From Verrucomicrobiota bacterium (GTDB taxonomy: Bacteria > Verrucomicrobiota > Verrucomicrobiia > JABWAM01), in assembly GCA_023269615.1 (NCBI GenBank), contig JAHFSY010000012.1, positions 25,215 to 89,214 of the forward strand: a stretch of DNA of 64,000 bases, read 5' to 3'. Made by a program: the position numbers and the translations under genes. The notes beneath the pieces are model-generated. The model saw nothing but the letters and a program-made list of their open reading frames with translations. It was not told the DNA's origin and made no database searches. Shown here piece by piece: positions 9,168 through 17,821 of the stretch. The first letter of the stretch is position 1. Every line of letters starts with the position of its first letter.

Positions 9168-10079
9168 TCAAACAACAACAGCCAGCTTTTCCACTTTTCG
9201 ACTCGCGAGGAAGACGGCGCCGATGATGCAGGCTGCGCCGCCCAGATAGAGAAGGCCGATCTTTTCATGGAAGATGAGTGCGCCCCATCCGATCGCGAGG
9301 GTCGTGGTGGCGTTCAGGTAGATCGTGACTTCCACGGCGTCGAGCGTCTTGAGCGCTCCGTACCAGAGCAGCGACGCGGCATAAGTGCAGACCACAGCGA
9401 GGTAGGCGATGGCGGCCCAACCCCAGGCATTGAGCTGGGAGAGAAGTTTCAGCGTGGCCGAGTCCCACAGCGGAATGGCCAGCAGCACGGTGGCGATCAT
9501 CGCGAGTCCCAGTTTGAAACTGGCTGGAATGTCCTTGGGCACGGTTCTGGCCAGGACTGCGAACAACGCCCCGTCGCAAGCCGCCGCGAGCACGAACAGG
9601 GGTGCCACGATGTTGCGTGCGCCATGGATGTCCGAGAAGCCCAGGCGACCCTGAGCCATGAGGCAGATGGCGATGCCGGTGGCTCCGAGCAGGACGGCGA
9701 TCACACGCGCGAGTCCGAGGTTCTCTTTCAGAAACAAGCGCGCCAGCACCGCGGCAAAGATCGGGCTGGTGGCGATCAGGAGGCTCGTGAGGCCGGATGG
9801 AATTTCCACGGCGCCAAGGCTCAGTGGAATGTGATATCCGAAGCTCATCGTCAGCGTGAGCAGTCCCACGCGAAGCCAGTCGCCCCCATTCAGCGCACCG
9901 ATCCAGCGGCGGTGGCGGACGACGCCCGGGATGAAGCAGAACGCGGTCATCAACATGCGCAACTGGAAGAGCGCCAGCGCGGCCTGCCATGGGGTTGCGC
10001 CAAAGGATTGAAACTGTCGGAGCGTTTCACGGATGCAGACGAACGCGAAGCTCCAGAGGAGGGCGGTTGTCAGCGCCAT
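9168..10079 (-). CDS. EamA/DMT-family transporter
   Basis: A 303-residue integral membrane protein with ten predicted helices in two repeated EamA halves (residues about 1-140 and 155-300), the drug/metabolite exporter arrangement. The second half ends with IGWGALIFHEKIGLLYLGGAACIIGAVFLA, where HEK matches the conserved [FY]xE[KR] before the last two helices. The start is the ATG of MALTTALLW; upstream in-frame codons lie in repeat DNA. The substrate is unknown; relatives export amino acids, purines or sugars. Confidence 0.85.
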   Translation of the reverse strand: MALTTALLWSFAFVCIRETLRQFQSFGATPWQAALALFQLRMLMTAFCFIPGVVRHRRWIGALNGGDWLRVGLLTLTMSFGYHIPLSLGAVEIPSGLTSLLIATSPIFAAVLARLFLKENLGLARVIAVLLGATGIAICLMAQGRLGFSDIHGARNIVAPLFVLAAACDGALFAVLARTVPKDIPASFKLGLAMIATVLLAIPLWDSATLKLLSQLNAWGWAAIAYLAVVCTYAASLLWYGALKTLDAVEVTIYLNATTTLAIGWGALIFHEKIGLLYLGGAACIIGAVFLASRKVEKLAVVV

Positions 10080-10375
10080 GAGGTGGGCGCGGCGATGGAT
10101 GGATTTGGAATCGTTGATTTCTGATTTTGGATTGGATGAGGGACAACATTCAATCTCGAACGCAGCGGGAACTTCCAACATCGAACGTCCAACGTCGAAG
10201 TAATCGGAAGGGGAAAACCACGGAGGCACGGAGAACACGGAGGAGGATCAGGAATGGCAGGACAAACTGTCGGAATAAAGTTAGCCCTACGTTGATCAGT
10301 AGAAGGTTCAAAGCGGCTTGACTCGTGGGCGGGAACGCTGCATGGAGTCGCGCTCAACTTCCCCCTGCGATCTTC
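10080..10375. other. Intergenic region with two different triple repeats
   Basis: No credible gene is seen. It holds a GAACTTCCAAC / CGAACGTC-type triple repeat (10166-10200) and a CACGGAGG-type triple repeat (10216-10246), of the same style as the other short repeats in the window. Promoters for the divergent EamA and glycoside hydrolase genes presumably lie here but I cannot place them. Confidence 0.6.
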
Positions 10376-13171
10376 ATGAAATCCTCCCACGCCCAGTCGG
10401 TTCCGTTTTTCGTTTTCAATCATTTACTCGATCCGGTTCAAATACGCGCATGGGTGCGTGAGCTTGCGGCGCGGGGCATGGATGGGTTTTTTATTCATCC
10501 GCGCGAAGGTCTCATGACACCCTACCTTTCCGAGGCTTGGTTCGAGGCGGTGGGTGCGGCGATTGACGAGGCGAAGAAGTGCGGGATCAAGGCTTGGATG
10601 TACGACGAGTTTCCCTACCCGAGCGGCGTGGCCGGGGGCAGGGTGGTCGCAAGCGATCCGACATTTGCGGAGCGGCACCTGCGCGTCACGCGTCACCGAC
10701 TTGCCGCCGGCCAGCGGCGACAAGTCGTGCTCGGCCACAATCCCGTTTTGCGGGCGTTCCTTTGCCCGGTGCGGAAGGGGAAGGCCGATTTTCGCGCGGC
10801 ACTCGATGTGACGAAGCAGGTCGGACCGCGCAATGACGACTGGATCCTGCGCGAATGGGACAGTCGGTACTACTACGATCGCCGCTACGCGAAGCTGTAC
10901 GATTGTCCGCGCTCGAGCGCGAATCATCCCGAGGAGGTTTTCCAGGGCGATCTCCCGTCGGGCAGTTGGGAACTGGTTGTGTTTTGCATTCATACGGGCG
11001 GGGATTTCACCGAGCCATTCGGGCATTACGTGGATGTGTCGAACCGGGAAGCGACAGACTACTTTCTCAAGGTGACGCATGAGGAATACCACCGTCGCTT
11101 CGGTCGTGATTTTCACAAGGTGATCCCGGGATTTTTCACCGACGAGCCGAAATACCGAAATTACCTGCCGTGGAGCGACAACATCGAGGCTGCATGGGGC
11201 GATTTCCAGAAGGATCCGAAGTCGCTGCTGAGCCTGGTGGATGACGATCCGCGCGGGGACCTGGTCCGTGAGGGTTATCGCGCCACGACGTTCCGCCTGT
11301 TCCGAGACAACTGGGCGCGTCCCATTTCCGACTGGTGCACGAAGCACAAGGTGAGTTTCTGCGGGCACATAAGCCCGGAAGAAGAATGGCTTTGCGAGTC
11401 GGCGGTCGCGGGCAGCATTCTTCAGCTTTTGAAGACCTTCCACATTCCGGGATGCGACCTGATCATCCCGGCCGTGGGCGACCGTGCCCACCCGATTCTG
11501 AATTTCATTCCCACGCTGCCGGTTTCAGTCGCCGCGCAACAGGGTAAAAAGCAGGTATTGTGCGAGACCTACGGGGCGAGCAATTACCAGCTCAACATGC
11601 AGGAGATGAAGCGCATCGCCGACTGGCTTTCGCTCTTTGGTGTGAACGTCATGACGCATCACGCGTTGTTCTACTCCATCGAGGGATATCGCAAGTACGA
11701 CGCATCGCCAACCTTTTGCGGTCCGAGCCCGTTGTGGAACCACATGAAGACGTGGAACCGGCACTTCCACGAAACCGCCGGTCGGCTCGGACCGGAGAAT
11801 GTCGTGCCCGACGTGGTGCTCGTCCGCCCGATGCGACGCCTGTGGCAGCTTTCCACGCCGAGGAGCAAGGAGATGACTGCGCTTTACGAGCGCGGGATGC
11901 GCCTGCTGCAATCGCTGCTCGAGCGTGGCATCATGTGTCACTGGATGGACGACCTTGATTTGGAAAACGCCACCGTTACGCCCGGAAAAAAAGTTCGCGT
12001 AGGCAAGGCGCAGTACGGCTCGCTGATTTATCTCTCGGGTTCGCTCGATGCAAAGGCATTGAAGGACATTCAGCGTTTGAAGCGGAAGGGGGCCGCGATT
12101 TTGAGCGACGCCGCTTCCGCGCGTTTGAGAGGTCCGCTGCAATCGGAGCGGGACGACGTCCGCGTTTCTCGTACGCGCGATGGAAGCTGGTTCTGCATCA
12201 ATCTTTCAAAGTCACCGCGAAAATTCCGCCTCCAGGGCCGGCCGCATCAGCTGGATGGATTCGAGAGCCGGTGGATTCCCGCGAACCAGAGGGAGAAACT
12301 GCCGCCGCGCGTCACTCGTTCCCTTCGTCTCGCGTCCATCTGGGACATGAAGCCCGCTGCACAGAACACGCTCGTGCTCAAGAACTGGACGCTTGGCGGG
12401 AGGAAGACAAAGCTTCTGCCGTACTACGACGTGGGGACGAAAGGAATTGAGGGTGGCGTGGATGTGGTGGCATTGGGAAACATTCCCACCGATCCTCAGA
12501 TGCAGGGAAAACGGCGACTAGTCTATCGCACAAAATTCCGGGTACAGGGTGTTCGCGATGTGATGCTCGTGGGCGAACCCGATTCCGTACGTGGAAATTG
12601 GAAGGCATCGCTGAACGGCAGGCCTTTGAACGCGTGGAGAAAGAAATCGTATTATGACCGCATGAACATCGCGCATGATTTGAGGCGTCACGTGCGGAGC
12701 GGGGTCAACACGCTGGAGTACATTGTTGAGATTGAGAAATCCACGGAAGGGCTTCTCGATCCGTGCCGGTTGTACGGTGATTTTCAGGTTCAGTCGGATG
12801 GGGCGATCCCGGCGATCCGCGCCAGCCGCAGTGTGCGTGGGGGAGGGGATTGGACGAGGTTCGGCTTTCCGCATTACACCGGAGTGATGGTTCACAGCCA
12901 GTCGTTTCATTGGGCGAAGAAGCCCGGTGAGCGGGTGGAACTAGCGCTGTCCAAGGCGCCGAGCGATCAATTGGAAGTGCGTGTCAATGGCCGCAAAGCC
13001 GGCGAGATGCTCTGGGCGCCATGGAAGCTGGACATCACGAAAGCCTTGCGCGATGGGCGAAACGAAATTGAGCTGCTCGTGAGCAACACCCTTTACAACG
13101 TGATGTATGGACGCGCGCGTCGGAGTGGGCTGAACGGTGCCGTGCTGATACGCGGATTTAAAAGCAATTGA
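10376..13171 (+). CDS. Large glycoside hydrolase-like protein (GH106/GH2-like architecture)
   Basis: About 930 residues without a signal peptide. The N-terminal third is a TIM-barrel region beginning FFVFNHLLDPVQIRAW, with MDGFFIHPREGLMTPYLSEA and KAWMYDEFPYPSGVAGG. These are signatures of a large, poorly characterised family usually annotated as glycosyl hydrolase or alpha-L-rhamnosidase-like (GH106-related). FFTDEPKY and LCETYGASNYQ carry candidate catalytic glutamates. A GATase-like segment follows (about 500-620). The C-terminal part (about 680-930) holds jelly-roll domains typical of sugar binding. I chose the ATG of MKSSHAQSVPF over an upstream GTG because homology begins there. It is convergent with the PL26-like gene, suggesting a locus for plant or pectic sugars. 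The exact substrate is unknown. Confidence 0.7.
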   Translation: MKSSHAQSVPFFVFNHLLDPVQIRAWVRELAARGMDGFFIHPREGLMTPYLSEAWFEAVGAAIDEAKKCGIKAWMYDEFPYPSGVAGGRVVASDPTFAERHLRVTRHRLAAGQRRQVVLGHNPVLRAFLCPVRKGKADFRAALDVTKQVGPRNDDWILREWDSRYYYDRRYAKLYDCPRSSANHPEEVFQGDLPSGSWELVVFCIHTGGDFTEPFGHYVDVSNREATDYFLKVTHEEYHRRFGRDFHKVIPGFFTDEPKYRNYLPWSDNIEAAWGDFQKDPKSLLSLVDDDPRGDLVREGYRATTFRLFRDNWARPISDWCTKHKVSFCGHISPEEEWLCESAVAGSILQLLKTFHIPGCDLIIPAVGDRAHPILNFIPTLPVSVAAQQGKKQVLCETYGASNYQLNMQEMKRIADWLSLFGVNVMTHHALFYSIEGYRKYDASPTFCGPSPLWNHMKTWNRHFHETAGRLGPENVVPDVVLVRPMRRLWQLSTPRSKEMTALYERGMRLLQSLLERGIMCHWMDDLDLENATVTPGKKVRVGKAQYGSLIYLSGSLDAKALKDIQRLKRKGAAILSDAASARLRGPLQSERDDVRVSRTRDGSWFCINLSKSPRKFRLQGRPHQLDGFESRWIPANQREKLPPRVTRSLRLASIWDMKPAAQNTLVLKNWTLGGRKTKLLPYYDVGTKGIEGGVDVVALGNIPTDPQMQGKRRLVYRTKFRVQGVRDVMLVGEPDSVRGNWKASLNGRPLNAWRKKSYYDRMNIAHDLRRHVRSGVNTLEYIVEIEKSTEGLLDPCRLYGDFQVQSDGAIPAIRASRSVRGGGDWTRFGFPHYTGVMVHSQSFHWAKKPGERVELALSKAPSDQLEVRVNGRKAGEMLWAPWKLDITKALRDGRNEIELLVSNTLYNVMYGRARRSGLNGAVLIRGFKSN

Positions 13172-13204
13172 GGGTGACGGAGACTCCCATTCCGCAACAA
13201 CCCG

Positions 13205-15538
13205 CTAGATCACACCTGGGCGATTGCCGACTTCCTTGTCCTGGATGAGGCCGCGCCTGTCGAGTTCGCCAAGGAAGTGCAAGCGCCGAAGCGTGTGGCC
13301 ACCGCGGCGCAGGAGCATCGGGATCGCGGCTTCGACGCGTTTGATCGCGCCATCCATGTCTCCCGTCATCCGCCCGAGCGACCATGCCGCGAAGAAGTCC
13401 ATGCCCCTGACATCGTTGAGGCTGAAACTCCCGGGCTGAATGGCCTGGTCCAACAGGCGAACGCCAAGTTTGCGGAACTCCTCCCGTCCCGTGACTTCCC
13501 ACAGCCGGTAGAGGCCGGCGAAGCTCGACCAGTCGCCATAGCCTGTGATGATCTTGTGCGGGCGTTTGTCAGTTCCCTGGGGGTATGGGTATTTAAACGT
13601 TCCATATTTCTTTTCCCACTTGAGGAAGAAATTTTTGATGATGTGCCTGGCGGCGCGGATGTACTTCTGGTCGTGGGTGAGGCGGAATGCTGCGGCGAAG
13701 TTCACGAGAGGCATCCCTGCTTCACGCCCGTCGCTGCATAGCACCCGCGTCTTGTGGTGCGCCCACCATACGTGGTTATCGGCGGAGCGGAGGACGGCAT
13801 TTTTTGCCCGTTCGTCCCCGCTCATGTAGTAATAGGCAATCAGTCCCTCCACCCACTGGTGACTGGGATAGACATTGCCGATGAAGTGATTGGCCGCGTG
13901 GGGAATCAAGCCTCCGTCCTGGCGCGGGTCGGTGCTCCACTCGCAGAAATCCACCTCCATGTAGTGGCGCGCCGCCTCCTTACCGTAATCCCACGCATAG
14001 GTGTGGCCCGTGCGGAGAAAATGCTGAAGCGGAAAGAAGACCACGGCGTCATCCTCATTGTTGGTGCACCAGGAGGCGTCAGGACCGATCACGTCGCCAA
14101 AGTTGAACATTCCGGTGGCGACCTGGCGGTCGTAGGTGTGTCGTGCGGGATTGCCTGCGGCGGGGGCGGGCTCAATCAGATTCTCGAGCAGCGGATATTT
14201 TTCCGGCTGGTACTTGAGCAAGTGCTGGCATTCGAGCACCTCGCAAAAAGCGGGCCACGCTGGATCGAAGGAGATGTCGACTGGTTCGACATAATCGTAT
14301 TCCCATCGGTTGTGCACCTCGATCACATCATCCATGTCCATTGCCCGTCGCTCGCCTGTGATCCAGAAGATGTGACTTTTGCTGACCCCCTGGACGACCT
14401 GCATCGGGATGGACCACGCCGGCCAGATGTGAAAAGTCAGGCGGCTCTCATCCATCTCGATCGCCTTGGGATGGAGCTGGGGGAAGTGCTCGAAGGTGGT
14501 CACGAGGGTGAATCCCTTCTCCTTCCAGCCGAGGATGGGGCGCACGCCGCGTATCCCGCCGACCTGGTATTCCGCGCGGAAGCCGGTGGCCTGTCCCGGG
14601 CGCATGTGAAACGGGTACTGGCTCCAGTCTTCGTTCAGGCTTGCGATGTTTCGAATAAAAACGCTCCCGCGACCGGTAGTGGCCGGGGTTCCCTTGGCTT
14701 GCGCCGCGTAGGTGTCCAGGTCCCCCACGTTGCTGGCGACCACCTCGACGTTCTCGGCGATCTCGACGTCCCGATGAAACCAGTCATGGCCGTGGTGCGC
14801 CTGGCGCAGAAGTTTTGTGGCAGCGGCATCCATTGCCGTGGGCATCACGAGCCGCATCGAGCGGATTTCAATTTTTCCATCGCAGGGTTCACGGCAATAG
14901 AACGTGTGATCCAGTTTTAAATCCGGGCTGCCCGCAGTGAGGGTGAAGCGCAGGGCAAAGTCCATGAAGGTCGTTTGATCGCGTGCGGCATGGGTGCCTC
15001 GGATCGTAATTTCCGAGCGAATCCGGTTGGCGTGGGTGACGGAGATTTTGAACGCCCCGGCGAGACTCGCCCGGTGAATCTTGCCATCGCCATCCACGAC
15101 TTCGAGATCAACCAGGTGGCGTTCATCCACGAGCAGTTTTCCCTTGATGGAAAGGCTGCGGATGAGTGAGCCCCCCTTGCGGCTGAACGAAACTTCGCTG
15201 ATGCCGTTGGAGAGGGTCAGCAGATCGCTCCGCTGGCGGACTGTGACCGGGTGCGAAACGGCGGGCTGACGCGATGCATGCGGCTCGACGAAGATCGTCT
15301 TTTTCTCCTGGCCTTTCAAATGGACGAGAATGTCCATGAGGAGCCACTCGATGCTGCCATCGGGCCGGCGCTGGAGGGCTTTGCCTCCGCTGGGAAGAAT
15401 GCGGCCGTTCGGGTCCGTGATGCAAACGCCGGAGGGAGAACGCACTTTACCCGGTGGCAGCGGAATGCCGCGTGTGACGAGGTAGGATGACAGCCTCGAG
15501 AGGGTTTCATTCTTGAGGTGGATGGAACCTTTTTTCAT
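13205..15538 (-). CDS. Exo-rhamnogalacturonan lyase-like protein (PL26/YetA-like)
   Basis: A 777-residue cytoplasmic protein without a signal sequence. The N-terminus (about 20-110) resembles the RIFT-barrel domain of PcRGLX/YetA proteins: TRGIPLPPGKVRSPSGVCI then RRPDGSIEWLLMDI. A beta-sandwich region (about 110-430) and an alpha/alpha toroid (about 450-770, with NEDDAVVFFPLQHFLRTGH and PHAANHFIGNVYPSHQWVEG) follow, the three-domain layout of that family. Characterised members release unsaturated galacturonosyl-rhamnose from rhamnogalacturonan. Activity here is inference, since the family is broad. It lies 84 bases downstream of the M24 peptidase gene on the same strand. A short weak hairpin lies in that gap, so co-transcription is possible. 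Confidence 0.65.
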   Translation of the reverse strand: MKKGSIHLKNETLSRLSSYLVTRGIPLPPGKVRSPSGVCITDPNGRILPSGGKALQRRPDGSIEWLLMDILVHLKGQEKKTIFVEPHASRQPAVSHPVTVRQRSDLLTLSNGISEVSFSRKGGSLIRSLSIKGKLLVDERHLVDLEVVDGDGKIHRASLAGAFKISVTHANRIRSEITIRGTHAARDQTTFMDFALRFTLTAGSPDLKLDHTFYCREPCDGKIEIRSMRLVMPTAMDAAATKLLRQAHHGHDWFHRDVEIAENVEVVASNVGDLDTYAAQAKGTPATTGRGSVFIRNIASLNEDWSQYPFHMRPGQATGFRAEYQVGGIRGVRPILGWKEKGFTLVTTFEHFPQLHPKAIEMDESRLTFHIWPAWSIPMQVVQGVSKSHIFWITGERRAMDMDDVIEVHNRWEYDYVEPVDISFDPAWPAFCEVLECQHLLKYQPEKYPLLENLIEPAPAAGNPARHTYDRQVATGMFNFGDVIGPDASWCTNNEDDAVVFFPLQHFLRTGHTYAWDYGKEAARHYMEVDFCEWSTDPRQDGGLIPHAANHFIGNVYPSHQWVEGLIAYYYMSGDERAKNAVLRSADNHVWWAHHKTRVLCSDGREAGMPLVNFAAAFRLTHDQKYIRAARHIIKNFFLKWEKKYGTFKYPYPQGTDKRPHKIITGYGDWSSFAGLYRLWEVTGREEFRKLGVRLLDQAIQPGSFSLNDVRGMDFFAAWSLGRMTGDMDGAIKRVEAAIPMLLRRGGHTLRRLHFLGELDRRGLIQDKEVGNRPGVI

Positions 15539-15622
15539 GGGAGAGCCGGGGACGTCTTGAAGGAGCGCCCCTTCTGCACCGAACCGTCCGCAGTGTCAAG
15601 GACTGGCGAAAACCGCCAGGTG

Positions 15623-16825
15623 TTACGCAGTTTCCAGGCCGCGATAAAACGGGCTTAGATTCTCGCTCCCCTTTGCGGTGACCAGATGAACGTCTTCATG
15701 GCGGATTCCTCCCCATTCGGGGGAATAGACTGCGGGCTCGATGGTGACCATTTGTCCTTCCTCGACCAGGGCCTCGGTGGTGGGGGCGATCACGGGATGG
15801 ATTTCATGGTAACAAAATCCAAGGCCATGCCCGGTATGATGATGAAAATATTTCCCATGCTTCGCGTCAACGATCACCTGTCGCGCTGCACGGTCCACTT
15901 CCTTCCACGGCACTCCAATCCGCACCGCTGCGGCAGCCGCATCGTGAGCCTGCGTCACCCAGCCGAATAGTTCCTGCTGGCGCGCCGAGGGTTTGCCGGC
16001 CACATGGACGCGGGTGAGGTCGGTCCAATATCCGTCGGCCACCACTCCCATTTCCAGGGAGACCAGATCGCCCTTTTCAACGATCCGGCTTGTGGAAATA
16101 TTGTAGGTCTGCCCCGCGTACTGGCTGTTGGGGCCTGACATGACGGCGGCCCAAGCCTTGGCATATCCCACCCCGAATTCGGTGGGTCCCCGGGCATGCA
16201 CGGCATGCTCGACCGCAGCAGCAATTTCAAATTCCGAACGCCCCGCCTTCACGTTCTCGCGAAAGGTCTTCAAGGCCAGTCCCCCGACCTGGTTGGCTAC
16301 GCGGATTTTTGCAACCTCTTCAGCCGTCTTGTGGCTCGCTTCGACGCCCAGCATTTTCCATGTGTCCACAAACGTCGCCCCTGAAAATGCCGAGCGGATT
16401 TCCTGAAGTGCTGACTGTGTCCACTGGCGCATTTCCGGCGTCCAGGCTGGCAGTGCGCTCAGCGGGTAGTCGAGTTCCATGCCCAATCGTTTTCCTGCGA
16501 GATGGAATTCATCGCAAATTCCGCGAAGCTCCTTCACCGTCACGGGCAGTGGGTCGCCGTGCTCGAGGTCGCCCCACCGATAGTAGCGGATGTCCCGGAT
16601 GGAGCAGGATCTGGCAAACCGCTCATCGTGGATCGGAGCCACCAGGATGGGGTCGCCCTCAAGGGGCAACACCACGAGCGACAAACCGTTGATCGGCCAA
16701 TATTCCGAAACCATCACCACATGGTGATTAAGGCGGAAAACCAAGCCGTCGAGCTGGTTGTTCACCATCATCTTGCGGAGCGACGCCAGGCGGGCCGCTC
16801 CTCGGTTCTGCGTTTTGGATTTCAT
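15623..16825 (-). CDS. M24-family metallopeptidase (Xaa-Pro aminopeptidase/creatinase-like)
   Basis: A 400-residue pita-bread-fold protein with an N-terminal creatinase-type domain (about 1-150) and a C-terminal M24 domain (about 165-400). The metal-ligand positions are Glu258 (EMGVVADGYWTDLTR), Asp269, His333 (HHHTGHGLGF), Glu363 (TIEPAVY) and Glu377 (IRHEDVH). The first ligand, Asp in active M24B aminopeptidases, is Glu here, so metal affinity or reaction may differ. It is transcribed divergently from the GntR regulator of the acyl-CoA mutase operon and shares its 190-base control region, so it may be co-regulated. Creatinase-like hydrolases of this fold act on non-peptide amides, an alternative to dipeptidase. 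Confidence 0.8.
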   Translation of the reverse strand: MKSKTQNRGAARLASLRKMMVNNQLDGLVFRLNHHVVMVSEYWPINGLSLVVLPLEGDPILVAPIHDERFARSCSIRDIRYYRWGDLEHGDPLPVTVKELRGICDEFHLAGKRLGMELDYPLSALPAWTPEMRQWTQSALQEIRSAFSGATFVDTWKMLGVEASHKTAEEVAKIRVANQVGGLALKTFRENVKAGRSEFEIAAAVEHAVHARGPTEFGVGYAKAWAAVMSGPNSQYAGQTYNISTSRIVEKGDLVSLEMGVVADGYWTDLTRVHVAGKPSARQQELFGWVTQAHDAAAAAVRIGVPWKEVDRAARQVIVDAKHGKYFHHHTGHGLGFCYHEIHPVIAPTTEALVEEGQMVTIEPAVYSPEWGGIRHEDVHLVTAKGSENLSPFYRGLETA

Positions 16826-16853
16826 AGATTGTTTTGCAGTAACAGTTTGGGTT

Positions 16854-16918
16854 TGTAGGAGCGGCTGTCAGCCGCGACCGGGTGGCCCCGGGGATCGCCG
16901 CTGACAGCGGCTCCTGCA
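16854..16918. repeat. Hairpin repeat, family A, copy 3
   Basis: Inverted arms with TGTAGGAGCGGCTGTCAGC on the left and the matching CTGACAGCGGCTCCTGCA on the right, in the control region between the M24 gene and the GntR regulator gene. Compensating differences from copies 1 and 2 (CGGCTG / CAGCCG) keep the inner stem. Confidence 0.8.
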
Positions 16919-16951
16919 AGAATCATTAATTCAATGGCATTTTTATATTGC

Positions 16952-16967
16952 ATACCGTATACAGTAT
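16952..16967. promoter_or_regulatory. Predicted GntR/FCD operator
   Basis: The 16-base element ATACCGTATACAGTAT is a palindrome with seven of eight base pairs matched around a central GTATAC. FadR/FCD-type GntR regulators commonly bind short palindromes with a GTATAC-like core. It lies 51 bases upstream of the regulator start, in AT-rich DNA that also carries the promoter for the divergent M24 gene. That it controls the mutase operon is inference from position. Confidence 0.6.
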
Positions 16968-17018
16968 TCATATTATTTGAAATTGTGAAGCTTAAATTTT
17001 GATTGGAGATATCGACCC

Positions 17019-17753
17019 ATGGAACGAGTGACTTACCAGGCGCCGTTGGCTGACCAGATTTACGACATTGTGCTGGAGGCGATTTGCAGCGGCAAACATG
17101 CGATTGGCGAAAGGCTGTCCCAGGAGCAGATCGCGCAGAATCTCAATGTGTCCCGCCAGCCGGTGCTGCAGGCGCTTGGCCTGTTGAAATCCCAGGGCTT
17201 TCTGTGCAACGCGGGCCGGCGCGGCCTGATGGTTGCGCCGCTGGAGATGGAATTCGTGCTCGATCTTTATGAATATCGCGCCGCGATTGATCTGCTGGCC
17301 GCGGGCAAGGCGGCACGGCGATGCACGCCGGAACTGGCAAAGCTCGGCCAGCGCTTTCTTGAGCAGGGTGGGGCGGCAAAAAAGGCGGGCTCACTCATCA
17401 AGCTGAGCGTTGCGGACATGGCGTTTCACGAGTGGGTGTATCTGGTGGCCGGCAACCGCCTGGTGATTGATACCATGAACCATTTCTGGAATCACACCCG
17501 CCGCGTCATGTGTGTGATTCTCAGCATGGATGGCGAGTGGCCCGACCGGGCTTGGAAGGAGCACAAGGCCATTTACTCTGCGATCGTTGCCGGAAATGGC
17601 GAATTGGCAGAACACCTTGCAAGCGCCCATGTTGAAAAGGCCTCTGAATCTCTTCGGGGCAGGTTGAAAGACAGGCTGCAAAACGCAACGTCCGAGGTAG
17701 GGCGCGTTCGCCGAGCGCGCCGCAGCGGTGATTCGTGGAAAGTGAATGTGTGA
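17019..17753 (+). CDS. GntR-family transcriptional regulator, FCD subfamily
   Basis: A 244-residue repressor-type protein. The winged helix covers residues about 8-75 ([20 protein letters not shown] is the recognition region). The all-helical FCD effector domain follows, with the metal-binding or acid-binding histidines in [20 protein letters not shown] and [13 protein letters not shown]. Ligands of this family are usually organic acids or acyl metabolites, which fits the adjacent hydroxy-acid mutase operon. The last 18 or so residues ([18 protein letters not shown]) are encoded inside a hairpin repeat at 17698-17798 and are probably an acquired tail. The regulator reads in the same direction as the operon, with its own predicted operator upstream. 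Confidence 0.85.
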   Translation: MERVTYQAPLADQIYDIVLEAICSGKHAIGERLSQEQIAQNLNVSRQPVLQALGLLKSQGFLCNAGRRGLMVAPLEMEFVLDLYEYRAAIDLLAAGKAARRCTPELAKLGQRFLEQGGAAKKAGSLIKLSVADMAFHEWVYLVAGNRLVIDTMNHFWNHTRRVMCVILSMDGEWPDRAWKEHKAIYSAIVAGNGELAEHLASAHVEKASESLRGRLKDRLQNATSEVGRVRRARRSGDSWKVNV

Positions 17754-17798
17754 TTTCGATGGAGAACGACGGCGCGCTCGGCGATCGCGCCCTACCAC
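17698..17798. repeat. Hairpin repeat spanning the GntR stop codon and the gap before the mutase operon
   Basis: Inverted arms GTAGGGCGCGTTCGCCGAGC and its near-complement ending GCGCCCTAC, with about 50 bases between. The left arm is translated as the C-terminus of the GntR regulator; the right arm ends 24 bases before the start codon of the B12-binding subunit. It could attenuate or protect the downstream mRNA. Confidence 0.8.
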
Positions 17799-17821
17799 CA
17801 GCAAGAAAGGAGAACATTCCA

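Noticed and set aside
9267..10124. A 285-residue plus-strand frame opposite the EamA transporter
   Set aside because: Its Glu/Gly/Gln-rich composition is the antisense image of hydrophobic helices in GC-rich DNA; the transporter reading is convincing.
13754..14920. A 388-residue plus-strand frame opposite the PL26-like gene
   Set aside because: Antisense shadow; no recognisable fold and the minus-strand protein is intact across it.
17600..17821. A cobalamin riboswitch upstream of the mutase genes
   Set aside because: No B12-box-like or multi-helix aptamer sequence is visible; the space is taken by the hairpin repeat.
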